64,000 nucleotides of DNA from Simmondsia chinensis (GCA_018398585.1 JAGTTD010000008.1:26527208-26591207), one strand, 5' to 3'; counted from the stretch's first letter, positions 23,000-34,427 are shown. A program made the numbers and translations. Notes: generated from the letters alone by a model not told the origin.

Positions 23000-24184
23000 T
23001 TCAAGAGCCCTCAAAATTACATTAAGGGCAAAAAGATGAAAATGAGAGCTGATAGATTCCATCTAGACGATGAAGATGCTAGTGGAGTACTTTTCAGGTG
23101 TCTTAACTTGGACGAAGCTATGCTAGTGTTGGTAGGAGCCCATGAGGGTATCTGTGGATCCATTTAGTTGGAAACAACATGCATTGGCTCATCTGATGTT
23201 ATGGCTATTATTAGCCATCAATGATGGATGATTGCATAAAATATGCCAAGGGTGCAGTTCTAAGGGTCGCTGCAGTTGAGATGCATGCTATTGTCAGACC
23301 GTGGCCCTTCAGAGGTTGGGAAATGGAAACCATAGGGAAAATCAACCCCCTTTCTAGTAAGCAATGCTCTTACATGCTCATAGCCACAGATTACTTCACA
23401 AAATGGGTGGAAGCCAAACCATACAGTAATATCAATCAACAAGATGTGATTAACTTTATCAAAGATTATATCCTATGCAGGTTTGGTATCTCTGAAACCA
23501 TAACTGTGGACCAAGCTACAATGTTCAATGGGGCAAAGGTTAAGGAGTTCACCAAGAGTTTCAACATAGAAATCTTGAATTCAACTCCTTACTACACGCA
23601 AGACAAAGGTCGGGCAGAGTCAACAAACAAGATTTTGAAGGCCAGTATTGAAAAGATGACTGAAGACAATCCTAGGAAGTGGCATGAATTGCTATTGGAT
23701 GCTCTTTTGATTTACAGAACGTCCAAACATGATGCAACTTGTTCAACTCCTTTCCAGTTGACATATGACCATGATGTCGTACTCCTAGTGGAAGTAACAG
23801 TTCAATGTATTAAGTTGGCTCATCAAGGAAAGTTTTCTGAACTTGGGTATGAGCAGGCTATGGTGGATGAATTAACTAACTTATACCAAGTTAGGTTTGA
23901 CGCCCTTCACAAGTTAGAAAAACAAAAGTAAAGGGTGGCCAAAGCATAATAACAAAAAGGTCCAACCTAGGTCTTTCGACTTAGGGGATATAGTTTGGAA
24001 AGTGGTTCTACCCATTGGCCATAAGGATCGTATCTTTGGGAAATGGTCCCCAAACTGGGAGGGTCCATTTAGAGTCATCGAGGTATTTGGAAATAATGCT
24101 TACTTACTCTAAGATCTAGATGGAAGAACTAAACCGAGAGTTATTAATGGGAGATTCCTAAAGAAATATGTGCCATCAATTTGA
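23000..24184 (+). pseudogene. A integrase
   Basis: The longest open frame is 23221-23931. It has IATDYFTKWVEAKPY (first Asp), ITVDQATMFNG (second Asp, with DQA for the usual DNG) and YYTQDKGRAESTNK (Glu). The D-to-E spacing is 35 residues, so the D,D35E triad is formally present. Upstream, the HHCC zinc finger is unreadable. Downstream, 23932-24184 holds stop-ridden remnants ending KPRVINGRFLKKYVPSI, typical of gypsy integrase C-termini. No chromodomain was seen. The role was insertion of cDNA. Confidence 0.88.
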
Positions 24185-24500
24185 GATTCTAACAAGGAAG
24201 TCCTTAAGTATAGATTCCGCAAATTATGGGCTTAATTTCAATACCAATGTCTTGAGAATCAACTCCATGATCCTTAGTCAAAAGAAAAGAGGAGAGGGGA
24301 GAGCCGGGGGGGGGGGGGGGGGGGGGGGGGGAGGATGTGTTTGAATAGAAATGCATATTTCATTAATATTATCAAATGAGTATATGGCTTGTGTACAAAG
24401 TAATACAAGCCAGTAACTTGTATGGCCAAAAACCTCTTTACAAAAACAAAACAACAAAAAAAAAAAAAAAACAAAAGAAACAAAATGCAAACTAAAACAG
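24185..24500. other. A spacer with 26-base poly(G)
   Basis: Non-coding segment between the integrase end and the antisense frame. It has a G homopolymer at 24306-24331 and an A-rich run at 24456-24480. No other feature is seen. Confidence 0.7.
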
Positions 24501-26174
24501 CTGAGTCCTAATTAACACTATGGATTCCTCTATAGAAGACAATTGGTTGGTTGCATTGCTCAGCTTGTGGTCCAGGGAAAGGGCTTCCTCTTTGAGAACT
24601 TAGCCGTTTCTTTTGGCCTCCACGATAGCTTCCTCGAGCCTTCCAACCACAGTGCCTTAAGAGGAATGTTGTTGTCTCAAGGAAAGTAGTTCTCCACTAA
24701 GATGACCCAATCTCTCCTCCAGGTGATGAATTTCATCCTCGAGGCCCTTGTTCACTTGAGCTTGTTAGCTATGGGTCTTTTTTGCTGCTTCGAGTTCTTC
24801 AAACAAAAGTTGTAGGCCACTAAGATCAGCTGAACGCCCTAAGTTCTTTATGGCATCATGGCAGCGTCGCTTCCATTGATAAGGGGTTCGAACCTCTCTG
24901 TTCACCTTTATAAGCACTCTCTCCAGGACTCCGAGTTCTTTGGTGGCAGTGGGAGCCACCTTAGGGTCCTCTTTTAAGGCTTTCACCAGAGCCACAGCCT
25001 CTTGGAAGTTAACCCTTTCAGCTAGGGTCAAAACAGGGAGATGTGCAAGTTCCTTAATAACTAAAATCTCAAGGACACTTGATCTAGTTGTTGGAAGGCT
25101 AACCCGCCACTTACTCCCAGCTTCTCTAAAGGAGAGGTTATCCCTCCTAGTGATGAAGAAGGAATAGCTCTTGGAGGTGTGACCTGTAAAAGGGTGAACA
25201 TCAAAAGGGTTTAGATTAAATCCTAACATTGGAAAAGAACCAGAGTTAGGGGAACTGATATTACCTCTGAAACCTTAGCTTGAGGCAAGAGAAGGACTCC
25301 TGCTGGCATCTCTACCATTGAGACTTTGGTTGGCTCTTTAACCACAGGGACATCTTCCTCAAGGAGAGCCTCTCGGAAATAATGCTTGCATCTTAGAACC
25401 AAATACGGTTTAGGACATCAAGAGTTGGAAATCCAGGTTATAGAATTGACCTTCAAAGATTTCCACAATGGAAATTGAGCCTCTTGGAAGGAGGAATGGA
25501 ACCTACACAAGGCTCTAGTCCTAAGGAGCTGGCAAGGAAACCTCCTCAGAGGCGAAGCTGATTATTGGCTCCACAACAGAGGTAGCCATGTTGCCTCCTT
25601 CTTCATAACTTAAAGCTCAGTGGTTCAGTACTCTAACTGACCTCTGGTGCAATTTCTTATGGTGGAAATTAGGTATCTCTAGGATAACTCAAGCTAGCTC
25701 TTCCTGTGGCTGAAAAAAGAGGCCGAGTTAGGAACTGCTTTGATAAAGATGAATGAGACACCGGTTAAGAAAGGAAAACACCTCTAATTCAGGGAGCTTG
25801 GCTCTTCATTTTCTCACTAGCTGTGAGATAGGTACTTCTTCATCTTCTTCCTCTTCTACTGCCTGAATGGCTCCAGTAGGAAGGCTTGGGGGAATGCCCT
25901 TTTGCTTTCTCTTTCTTGAGCCACCAATCTCAAGGGAGCTTGGCTCTTCATTTTCTCACTAGCTGTGAGATAGGTACTTCTTCATCTTCTTCCTCTTCTA
26001 CTGCCTGAATGGCTCCAGTAGGAAGGCTTGGGGGAATGCCCTTTTGCTTTCTCTTTCTTGAGCCACCAATCTCAAGGGTTGGTGGAGGGGTTCCTAATGG
26101 GGACTCCTCTAGCAACACCTGGGTGAAGCTCCTGGTTCTGGCACTCCTAGGAATCCCTTAGATAGCTGCTGCTG
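24501..26174 (-). pseudogene. A antisense frame, C-terminal part
   Basis: The minus-strand open stretch at 25229-24765 (154 codons) reads LGFNLNPFDVHPFTG, then RDNLSFREAGSKWRVSLP, then a likely coiled-coil part rich in Leu, Val, Lys and Glu (LAERVNFQEAVALVKALKED) and LQLLFEELEAAKK. Further upstream an acidic-basic piece (KRKQKGIPPS and EEEEDEEVPISQLV) is disturbed by a 142-bp tandem duplication. This appears to be the far end of the plant-mobile-domain frame that starts at 45550 on the same strand. Antisense frames between pol and the 3' LTR are known from Tat/Grande-type elements. The function is unknown. Confidence 0.55.
25791..26074. repeat. Perfect 142-bp tandem duplication
   Basis: 25791-25932 and 25933-26074 appear identical. 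142 is not a multiple of three, so the copy shifts the antisense frame. Confidence 0.93.
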
Positions 26175-26485
26175 GCAAAAATAAAGGCTAATAATGCTAA
26201 AAATCCTAATTTAAGAGTTAACGCAAAAATAACTGGCTAATAATGCATTCAAAACCCTAGGATCCAATTCCAAACTGTTTTCCCCTTTAGAAGTAGAATA
26301 CTTAGTTCAAATTATGTTTGTTTAGATGAATTAATACAAAATCCCATAATTTTCATCAAATTAATTTAGATTTAGGTACTCTTAGTCCTTGTGGTTCGAC
26401 ATCCTCTCGTCCTACACTTCAATTTAGATGTGTTTAGTGGATAGGGTTTAGTATTAAATTTTGATAGATGTAGAAAAACGCATCA
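26175..26485 (+). repeat. B 5' LTR, truncated
   Basis: It aligns with 40705-41011 (shared ATTTAAGAGTTAACG, TTCCAATTCCAAACT, AATACAAAATCCCATAATTT) and ends CGCATCA. The left edge is approximate. Confidence 0.85.
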
Positions 26486-26491
26486 AGATTT

Positions 26492-26509
26492 TGGTGCCGT
26501 TGCTGGGGA
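26492..26509 (+). other. B primer binding site
   Basis: TGGTGCCGTTGCTGGGGA, a mutated form of the Athila-type TGGCGCCGTTGCCGGGGA, six bases after the LTR. Confidence 0.8.
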
Positions 26510-26756
26510 TTTTGATTCTTAACTTAGTATTTTTACTTTAAAAAAAATTAAATTAAAAAATTTTCTTTATTTTCTTTTTTTTTTATTTATTTTCTTTTTT
26601 CTTTTTTTTCGAAGATTTATTTATCTTTGGATTTTTGTGCATAGGTAGATTTAGGATAGCTTATTATTATTATTATTATTATTTTTCCTTTTAAGTGTTT
26701 GTTTTAGTTTGTTTTGCTAATTTTTATTTTCAGTTTGACTTGCTTCTCGTGGTTGT

Positions 26757-28430
26757 TTGATCACGCACGGTCATCACTCTTTATCTCTTAACCTTACCAT
26801 ATTCGATCCTAAAATTGAAAGGAGTTTAAGAGATCTTAGTGCCCAACACCGAGCAAAATCCACTAATGCTAACACTGATTTAGTAATGGCGGATGAACAA
26901 CAACCACGTTCACTTATGAAATATTTTACTCCCACCACATACACTTCACTTTCATGCATTAGGTTGCCACCTGTAGCCCATTAGTTCGAGCTTAAGCTGC
27001 ATGCCGTACCGATGCTTCCTTCATTCTATAGCTTAGCAATGAGAACCCGTATAATCATTGACAGTTTTATGGAGGCTTGTTCAACCTTTAGGATTCCTAA
27101 CATTAGTGATGACACTATCTTTCTTCATCTTTTTCCTTTTTCATTAAGGATAAGGCTAAGTATTGGTTAGGCACCTTACCTAGTGGGACTATTAGTACTT
27201 AGACTCAAATGCAACAAGAATTTCTTAAGAAATTCCATCCCATTAGTAAGACCAACATTGCTAGGAGAGCCATTAACACCTTTGCTCAACTTCTAAGTGA
27301 AGAGTTTCATGAGAGGTCAGATAGGTTTAGGGAACTTTTACGAGCTTATCTACATCATGCTATCCCTAAATGGCAACTAGTTTAAAATTTCTACTATGGG
27401 TTAAATGAAAAGGGTTAATAAAATGTTGATGCCTCATGTGATGGTCAATTCCTTAGGAAGAATGAGGATGAGGCATGGGAACTTTTTGAACATTTGAATG
27501 AGAACTTAGAATAGAATGCCGCACATGCACTTTTAAATGTTGCTAGGTTAAATAGAGGAGGAGTACATGAAATTGCTCACACCTCCATCTTAGATAAGAA
27601 AGTAAACTCGCTTGCCTTTTCAATGGAGCAGCTTACTTCCTTATTTAAGATGACATTGACTCCATCTACTAATACATGTAATGTTTAAAACACGCATGGT
27701 GCTTGTTCTGCATGTTCTAGTGTTTTTCATTCTATATTTGATTGCCCCTTTGCTTCACCCTTTGTTGGGTGTTCACAAGAACAGGTTAATGCAGTCCAAG
27801 GATTCTTAAGGAACAATCCATACTCGAACACATATAATCCAGGCTAGAGAAACTATCCAAACTTCAGCTAGAGGCAAAGAGGAGAAGGACAATTCATGGA
27901 ACAACACCGAATCCATGACCTCAACAAACCTGGTATGTCAGGACCTCTCGGTTTTCAACTGGCAGGGTATGCATCTAACTACTCTCAAGCTTCTAATTTG
28001 AGCTCTAATTCGAATTTTGAAGAGAAAGTCTTGAGTGCACTAAAAGGTTCAGAAGCTAATTCCCAAATCCTCCCCTCCCATACACAATCCATCTCAAAGC
28101 TAAAAACCCAAATAGGTCAGCTAGCTGATGCTTTGAGTATGAGAGATGAGGGAAGACTCCCTAGCTCAACCACAGAGAACCCTAGGAACTGTGTGAGGCA
28201 AGACAACTATCCTCCCCATCAAGAACAAGCAAAGTCCATTACATTGTTGAGAAGTGGGAATGAGGTTGACAATGGAGTGAGTGCTAAGAGTGAAGTACCC
28301 ATAAATGGTGACGGAGAAGAGAAGAGCGAGGAAAAAGAGAAGGAGGTCGATAAGGTCAAGCGCCCTTCTTCTATTTCTAAAGTCTCTGATCTTCCTTCCT
28401 CATATGAATCTAGAGTGCCCTTCCCCTAGG
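26757..28430 (+). pseudogene. B gag (Athila type)
   Basis: Readable blocks in order: FDPKIERSLRDL near 26790; a retrotransposon gag domain around 27080-27360 (FMEACSTFRIPNISDD, then WTQMQQEFLKKFHP-like and SDRFRELLRAYLHH); and the open stretch 27896-28429 (177 codons). That stretch carries SISKLKTQIGQLADAL and GRLPSSTTENPRN, a phrase characteristic of Athila gag, then an acidic Glu/Lys region. Many stops occur upstream of 27896, so the protein cannot be made whole. It identifies the lineage well. Confidence 0.87.
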
Positions 28431-29265
28431 CTTTAGTTGCACCACATCCAAATGGGAAGGACGAGAAGTGGGAAGACATTTTGGAGACATTTAGGCAAGT
28501 AAAGATAAACATTCCCCTTCTTGATTGATCAAATAGATCCCGACCTACGCGAAGTTCATTAAGGACCTACTGAACCAAAAGAGGCGATCTAGAGCACATC
28601 TTCCGAAGAAAGTGTTTTTAGCCAAGAAAGTGAGCTCCATTCTGAAGTGTGACACTCCGATTAAGTACAAAGACTCTGGTGTCCCCACCATCTCTTGCTC
28701 ACTTGGAGACTACCTGTTCAATAAAGATTTACTGGACTTAGGAGCGAGAGTCAATATTATTCCTTAATCGGTTTATGAGAAGTTAGACCTAGGAGCGTTG
28801 CAACTTACCACGGTGACCTTCCAGTTAGTGGATAGATCAACTAGGACCCCGTGGTGAGTTTACTAACATACTAGTGAAGGTAGACAAAGCCATATTTCCT
28901 GCTGATTTTCTTATGCTTGATGTGGAACCTTCTAGTCATTCGAGAAACCATATCCCTTTCATTCTAGGTCGGCCTTTGTCACAATTAATTGTAGATCTGG
29001 GTTAATGGATGTTAGTTTTGCAAACATGACTATTAAGTTAAACATTTTTAAGGCTTCATTGTTACCTACGAGTGAAGATGAGTCAGAGTGTTTCTGTGTG
29101 GATGTTATTGATAATTTTGTTGACCAAACACTCCCTGCTATCCCAGAGAGTGACCTCCTTGATGAGAATGTGAAACCTTCTCGAGAGATGCAACGAAGGT
29201 TGACCCCTAACATGAAAGAAGTTTTGGGTTGGGAGAAGGATCATGTTATTGCTCAAGAGTAAATT
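28431..29265 (+). pseudogene. B aspartic protease region, cut by element I
   Basis: Near 28733 the sequence reads LDLGARVNII, the Athila protease start (DLGASVN in relatives), and it continues in mixed frames with VKVDKAIFPADFLMLDV and PFILGRPL near 28965. The open stretch 29005-29262 follows. A stop sits inside the first motif region, so it is dead. The frame is interrupted at 29265, where the AAATT target copy of element I (29261-29265) ends. Confidence 0.82.
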
Positions 29266-29933
29266 TGTTACGCTCTGGCTTGAACCTCAAACGTAAACTA
29301 ATATAATTTTGATAGGGTTGAGAGTTTGTGATGAAAAAGAATGTGAAATTGAGATGAGAAGATAGAATTTTAGAGTTAGATGAGAGAAAGAAGGGAAAAG
29401 GAGATGAGAGAGTAGAGTTTGATCTCAAATGAGATTAAGTTTCAGATTTCATTCATTGAATACCTGAACCATTACAATCCTTCACTTATTTATAACAATG
29501 AACCACTAACAAACCTAGCTAGGAAGCATCTAGAACTATCTAGAATATATCCTAACTAATTAGTATTTGTTTGCATGATTCTTGGCGCCAGAATTCAGTA
29601 ACAACAGCAGCATCAGCTCAGCACACCAGAACTCAACACAGCAGCAGATCATTACCCAGCAGCATGCCTAACAGCTTACTAACAGCCAGCTTAATACAAT
29701 GTAGCTAACTAACCACACACACACAACCTTACTAACTAATGCTATTACATTTTTATTTGGCTAATCAACTAAAATTAGTAACCAGTAGCACACAACAGCA
29801 GCAAGAGATTAGATAGCAGAGGCAGGACAATATGCAGGTCAATCAGCTGCATTTTAACAGACTTCCCTACCAACTAACATGCCTGCTGTTTCCATCAATT
29901 AAAATTCGAGCCTCGAATTTTCAATTTGTAACA
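29266..29933 (-). repeat. I 3' LTR
   Basis: It runs TGTTACGCTC to TTGTAACA and aligns throughout with 32086-32735, which has a deletion of about 20 bp near 32460. Confidence 0.92.
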
Positions 29934-30076
29934 AAATTATACTAGGTCGTAGGTTGTCTAAGGAAGTTATTAAGGTTGATATAGTTAAAATAGATTTCAA
30001 TGCTAACTCGCCCCCTCCCTTAAATGTGAAGCAAGTTAGAGTCGTTCTAGGTCATGGGAGTTTCTACAGGGGATTC
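29934..30076. repeat. 143-bp copy of flanking B sequence inside element I
   Basis: Identical to 32736-32878 except two adjacent bases (GG here, CC there, near 30057). It begins AAATTATACTAGG right after the LTR in both places and ends at GGGGATTC. It contains a piece of B's RT end (VKQVRVVLGH). It should not be inside I, because the purine tract should abut the LTR here. Confidence 0.93.
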
Positions 30077-30383
30077 CTTGAAAACATTCCCTTCCCCTTG
30101 AAAACATTCTTGTCCTCAAGAATGAAAGAGAATTGAGACTTTAAAATCCCTTATCCATGCTAGAAGATTGCTGGAAGTGCAGCTGAGAATGTAATGAACT
30201 TTTGAATTCTGGATCATTACTGTAAGAACTATGTAATACCACTGATGAGAACTTGTTGCAGCTATATAACTTGATGTACAACTCACAAATATCTTCCCAA
30301 TAGCATAGCTTCTTGAAAGGGATCCTATTGATCACAACTCCACTCAAAAAATCATCCCGAACTTGCCGATCGGCTTGCCGACA
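30077..30383 (-). other. I 3' untranslated region with purine-rich segment
   Basis: No coding is seen. Near 30080-30125 the minus strand reads TTGAGGACAAGAATG and CAAGGGGAAGGGAATG, the expected purine-rich end of an LTR element, with CCTTGAAAACATTC present twice (30077 and 30096). The LTR does not follow it directly. Confidence 0.6.
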
Positions 30384-31523
30384 CTACTTAACTGCTACTG
30401 GAATTGGATTTTGGAAGCTAACACCAGCTGTTCGAGTTAGACTTTGGGGTTTAGCTAGCACATTCACAACTTGAAGTCCCTCACGAGTCATTCCTTCAAC
30501 CACTGCAGGTCCCACAGCCACGTTGAACATTGCAGCAACAGCCACGATTGATTTCCACACAGAATGATATGGCTCAGCATTGAAAGCACTTAGGTTCTGC
30601 ATATAAGCTTGCCATGGGATCATACTTAACTGACTTGGAGATGTATTCAGTGATATTGTAGCAGTAACATCTAATTTTTCAGCTGGAATCCCAAACTCGA
30701 TTGCACCCAACCCTTGTATGCCAACACTCATTTCAAATTCTTGTATACCAGCATGTAAATTGGTAAAAGCAGCATCCAACTCCACATCAGTAACTTGATG
30801 ATCTATATGTTCATGAAGTCTGACAACGATTTCCACCTCGGATATTTGATTTTGAGGTCTATCTTCAATTGATTGATGATGAACTTGAGGACTAACATTT
30901 ACCTTAACAAGTTGAGATCCTTCTTCACGCTTCAACTTCGGCTTTGTCAACTTCTTTTTACCCCCAATGTCTTTCAATGCTTCACTTAGGTGACTTCTCT
31001 TCGATTTACTCTTTGCTTTCTTTAACATCCCCTTGATATGGAAATCATATTCCGGATACATGCCGTATTGTGACTCAACGTCATCAAGATACTCTAACTC
31101 CAGCAAAGGATCTTCATAAGGATCGTCTTGTTCAAACTCAGGTTCTTCAAGCTTGTTTTCATCAATTTCGGCATTGTCGTAGACGAATTCATCCTCAACA
31201 ACAATTGTTTCTATTACAGCTTCCTCTTTGTGCTCAAACTCGAGCTCTTGCGGTAGAACTACTTCCGTTGGTGGAATAATCTGGCTAGAAGGCTCAATTT
31301 GTTGCACCCGATCTTCTTTGTTCACATCCTCACCCAACAGCTTCTTCAACATTTGTTGAATACTGTCAAGCTGGCGGTTATGCTCAATTTTCTGCTCCTT
31401 AATCTCAGCAGTCCTCTGTTCAACTTTGACACAAAACTCCCAGAGCTGATCGTTAAGGGAACACTGAGGTTTGATTGTAACATTTGCACCAACTTCCAAT
31501 TGTGTCATAGATTCATCAGCCAT
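30384..31523 (-). CDS. Element I protein, 379 residues, function unknown
   Basis: An uninterrupted frame from ATG at 31523 to TAG at 30384, about 560 bases downstream of the primer site, and the only coding part of element I. Residues 24-64 look like a coiled coil (LWEFCVKVEQRTAEIKEQK onward). Residues 92-150 are strongly acidic (EEAVIETIVVEDEF, EEPEFEQDDPYEDPLLELEY). Residues 165-201 are strongly basic (KKAKSKSKRSHL, GGKKKLTKPKLKRE), a possible nuclear or nucleic-acid-binding signal. The last ~100 residues are mildly hydrophobic. There is no zinc knuckle, no DSG, no RT motif and no signal peptide. It could be a much-diverged gag-like protein or a captured host frame. I cannot assign a function. 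Confidence 0.75.
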   Translation of the reverse strand: MADESMTQLEVGANVTIKPQCSLNDQLWEFCVKVEQRTAEIKEQKIEHNRQLDSIQQMLKKLLGEDVNKEDRVQQIEPSSQIIPPTEVVLPQELEFEHKEEAVIETIVVEDEFVYDNAEIDENKLEEPEFEQDDPYEDPLLELEYLDDVESQYGMYPEYDFHIKGMLKKAKSKSKRSHLSEALKDIGGKKKLTKPKLKREEGSQLVKVNVSPQVHHQSIEDRPQNQISEVEIVVRLHEHIDHQVTDVELDAAFTNLHAGIQEFEMSVGIQGLGAIEFGIPAEKLDVTATISLNTSPSQLSMIPWQAYMQNLSAFNAEPYHSVWKSIVAVAAMFNVAVGPAVVEGMTREGLQVVNVLAKPQSLTRTAGVSFQNPIPVAVK

Positions 31524-32070
31524 ATTTGCAATGAATAACAGCTTTGATCTGAATCGAAACAGTTCGCAGAATCACAAATCTTCAACGATCGATTGCTTAA
31601 TGAAGTTTACTCCTTCGAACGCACGAACGACCACTTGCTATCGGTTCGACAATCGTCACAGATTCCAAACCCTAGCTTGCAGAATTTCGCGCACAACGAA
31701 TTCGACAAACCCTAACTTTGATTGAGTTCTGACAATGATGTTTTCTTGATTAATTCGGACTGAGAATCCGAAATAGGTTCAATTTCTATCTATAGTGATG
31801 ATTTAAACACACGGAACACAACAATCTTCAAGAACAATATCGGATTTCAACACCTGATGTCGCTCGTCAGAATTCGCCTCTTTGTCAGAATCGCCTTCTT
31901 GTCAGACTGTTAGAAATTGCCCCACTTACAAAAATCTGAATTGAATTTGAAATCTGGACTTTGATCAGCACAATCTGATTGTCTGAGATCTGGACAATCT
32001 GAGCAACACTAATTTAATTTCTGAATTTTTTTTTATTTTTTATTTTTGATTACGCACTCGATCAGATCAA

Positions 32071-32083
32071 GGCTCTGATACCA
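32071..32083 (-). other. I primer binding site
   Basis: Minus strand TGGTATCAGAGCC, initiator-tRNA-Met type, two bases from the 5' LTR. Confidence 0.9.
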
Positions 32084-32085
32084 AT

Positions 32086-32735
32086 TGTTACGCTCGGGCT
32101 TGAACCTCGAACGTAAACTAATATAATTTTGATAGGGTTGAGAGTTTGGGATGAGAAAAAATGTGAAATTGAGATGAGAAGATAGAATTTTAGAGTTAGA
32201 TGAGAGAAAGAAGGGAAAAGGAGATGAGAGAGTAGAGTTTGATCTCAAATGAGATTAAGTTTCAGATTTCATTCATTGAATACGTAAACCATTACAATCC
32301 TTCACTTATTTATAACAATTAACTACTAACAAACCTAGCTAGGAAGCATCTAGAACTATCTAGAATATATCCTAACTAATTATTATTTGTTTGTATGATT
32401 CTTGGCGCCAGAATTCAGTAACAACCACAGCATCAGCTCAGCACACCAGAACTCAGCACAGCAGCACGCCTAACAGCTTACTAACAGCTAGCTTAATACA
32501 ATGTAGCTAACTAACCACACACACACAACCGTACTAACTAATGCTATTACATTTTTATTTGGCTAATCAACTAAAATCAGTAACCAGTAGCACGCAGCAG
32601 TAGCAAGAGATCATATAGTAGAGGCAGGACAATATGCAGGTCAATTAGCTGCATTTTAACAGACTTCCCTACCAACTAACATGCCTGCTATTTCCATCAA
32701 TTAAAATTCGAGCCTCGGATTTTCGGATTGTAACA
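32086..32735 (-). repeat. I 5' LTR
   Basis: It runs TGTTACGCTC to TTGTAACA and is followed on the plus strand by the AAATT target copy and resumed B sequence. Confidence 0.92.
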
Positions 32736-33190
32736 AAATTATACTAGGTCGTAGGTTGTCTAAGGAAGTTATTAAGGTTGATATAGTTAAAATAGATTTC
32801 AATGCTAACTCGCCCCCTCCCTTAAATGTGAAGCAAGTTAGAGTCGTTCTAGGTCATGCCAGTTTCTACAGGGGATTCGTTAAGGATCGTGAGAACTTAG
32901 CCAGACCACTGACTAGTTTGCGATCTAAGGACATATCAGTTGAGTTTGATGAGTCTTGTTAGAAGCTTTTCAAAAGCTTCTGTCTTTGCTTGTTGCCGCC
33001 CCCATTAGGCATCCACCCGACTACTCTTTCCCTCCTGAAATCATGTGTGACACTTCTGATTCTGATGTAGATGTTGTCTTAGGTGAGCTCATTGAAGTGG
33101 CTTCTTTCATTAATGCCATTACTTGATCTTCGCCGGACCGATTGTGCTTGGCTGAAGGTGTAAAACTTAGCTACAAGGAGACCGCCTAAG
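32736..33190 (+). pseudogene. B RT end and start of RNase H, remnant
   Basis: The open stretch 32756-32962 reads VKQVRVVLGHASFYRGFV, ENLARPLTSLRSKDI and VEFDESC, the junction between gypsy RT thumb and RNase H. A short shifted piece (EIMCDTSDSDVDVVLGE) follows to about 33110, then the frame dissolves. The fingers and palm of RT, which should lie between 29265 and here, are absent, so B lost them before or apart from the insertion of I. Confidence 0.8.
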
Positions 33191-34427
33191 TTTGTATTTC
33201 TTGTTTTTAGTTTTGCTTTTGAGCTAATTAGTTGTTTGGAGCCTTGTTTCTTTCTTTTTAGGTTCTTGTCTCGTGCTGAAGGAGTCATACAAACTTTTTC
33301 ACGCCCCTTGTCAGGTTGTATCGCTCCATCTCATCTATTTCTTATACTTTAATGAGTTATGTTGTCGCATTTGGGACAATGCATGATTTAGGTGTGGGGG
33401 TGAGGCTCATTTGCATATGCTCAATTTTTGGTCAAATTTTTAAAATTTTGAACATCTTTTGTGCATTTTGAGCATGCATTATAAAAGTTTAGCCAAGTTT
33501 TTCCTTGATCGACGCGTATGTTAGGATGATGGTAGGATTAATTGTCTATTTCATTCTCTTGATCCCATGAAATTAAATGATTCTACTCTATACTTGTTAG
33601 TGAGTATTGTTGATCATTGTTGATATTAATGGGTTCTACTCATGCCGCTCACATATTCACTATGCACAAGATTTTCGTGTTATAGGAAATCTGAAAATTT
33701 TGAGTGAACAATCCAATATGTCTTGAGTTTTTCAAGCTCACCCAATTGGCTTATCTTAATCCATGCCTCTTGATTTTATGTAAAGTACTTGTTGATCAAT
33801 GTCAATTGTAATGTTGAGGTCCTTGTTATGCGAAAGTCCGAAAAATTGGATAGAAAAAGAAGTGGAAATGAAAAAAAAGGAGAAAATGAAAAAATGAAAA
33901 GAAAGAAAAAAAATGTTTCCTACAATGAAAAAAAAGCAAAAGAAAAAGAAGAAAGTGAAATTTGATGTGCATTCATAATAAAGTTGTTCTTCTTTTGTGT
34001 TATATCGAGGTTAAAATATTGTAAAGTGGGCACTCATATGCCACTTAAAAATTCTCAATGTATGGGCATGTATTTAGGTGATTCAATAGTGTGGTTATAC
34101 AAAACCTTGGTATATCTAGTTGGATGCGAGAATTTGAAGAGATTACATGGCATGAGATCCCATTTACGTTCATTTATGTGCTTAAATTGCTAGAGTAGTT
34201 TCTATTAATTGATACATGGTTAATAAAATTCTATGATGAGTTTTGAAGTTTAATCATCTGAATTCATAGAATTGGAAAAATGCTCTAAATGACTTAGTCG
34301 TGTCTTGAATTATAATGTACGTGTTAATCTCGAAAAACTTGGTGAAGGTTGAGGTAGTTGGTCACTTGAGTCGTTATGTCTATCCTATGCTTTGCTCGAG
34401 GACTAGCAAAGGTTAGGTGTGGGGTGT
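33191..34427 (+). other. B 3' untranslated region and polypurine tract
   Basis: No gene is seen. It contains a TTTAGGTGTGGGGGTGAGG tract near 33388, an A/G-rich stretch at 33855-33965, and the final purine tract GGTTAGGTGTGGGG at 34411-34424 just before the LTR. The layout parallels F. Confidence 0.65.

Larger units (their letters stand above)
29266..32735 (-). mobile_element. Element I: non-autonomous LTR retrotransposon with an intact 379-codon frame, inserted in B
   Basis: LTRs at 29266-29933 and 32086-32735 (a few percent different by eye), initiator-Met-type primer site at 32071-32083, and AAATT target copies at 29261-29265 and 32736-32740. The interior is only 2.15 kb and has a single uninterrupted reading frame (30384-31523), with no protease, RT or integrase. 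Mobility would have needed enzymes from another element. The LTR end and TGGTATCAGAGCC site are copia-like, but lineage cannot be settled from non-coding signals alone. Between the purine-rich segment and the 3' LTR there is a 143-bp copy of flanking B sequence, which is abnormal. Confidence 0.9.

Noticed and set aside
24274..24490. Minus-strand frames with a proline run and hydrophobic start
   Set aside because: They arise from the poly(G) at 24306-24331 and an A-rich run; no homologous frame is expected in this part of A.
29246..29428. Small frame repeated at 32033-32248
   Set aside because: It is part of the two LTRs of element I, so its duplication is expected and not evidence of a gene.
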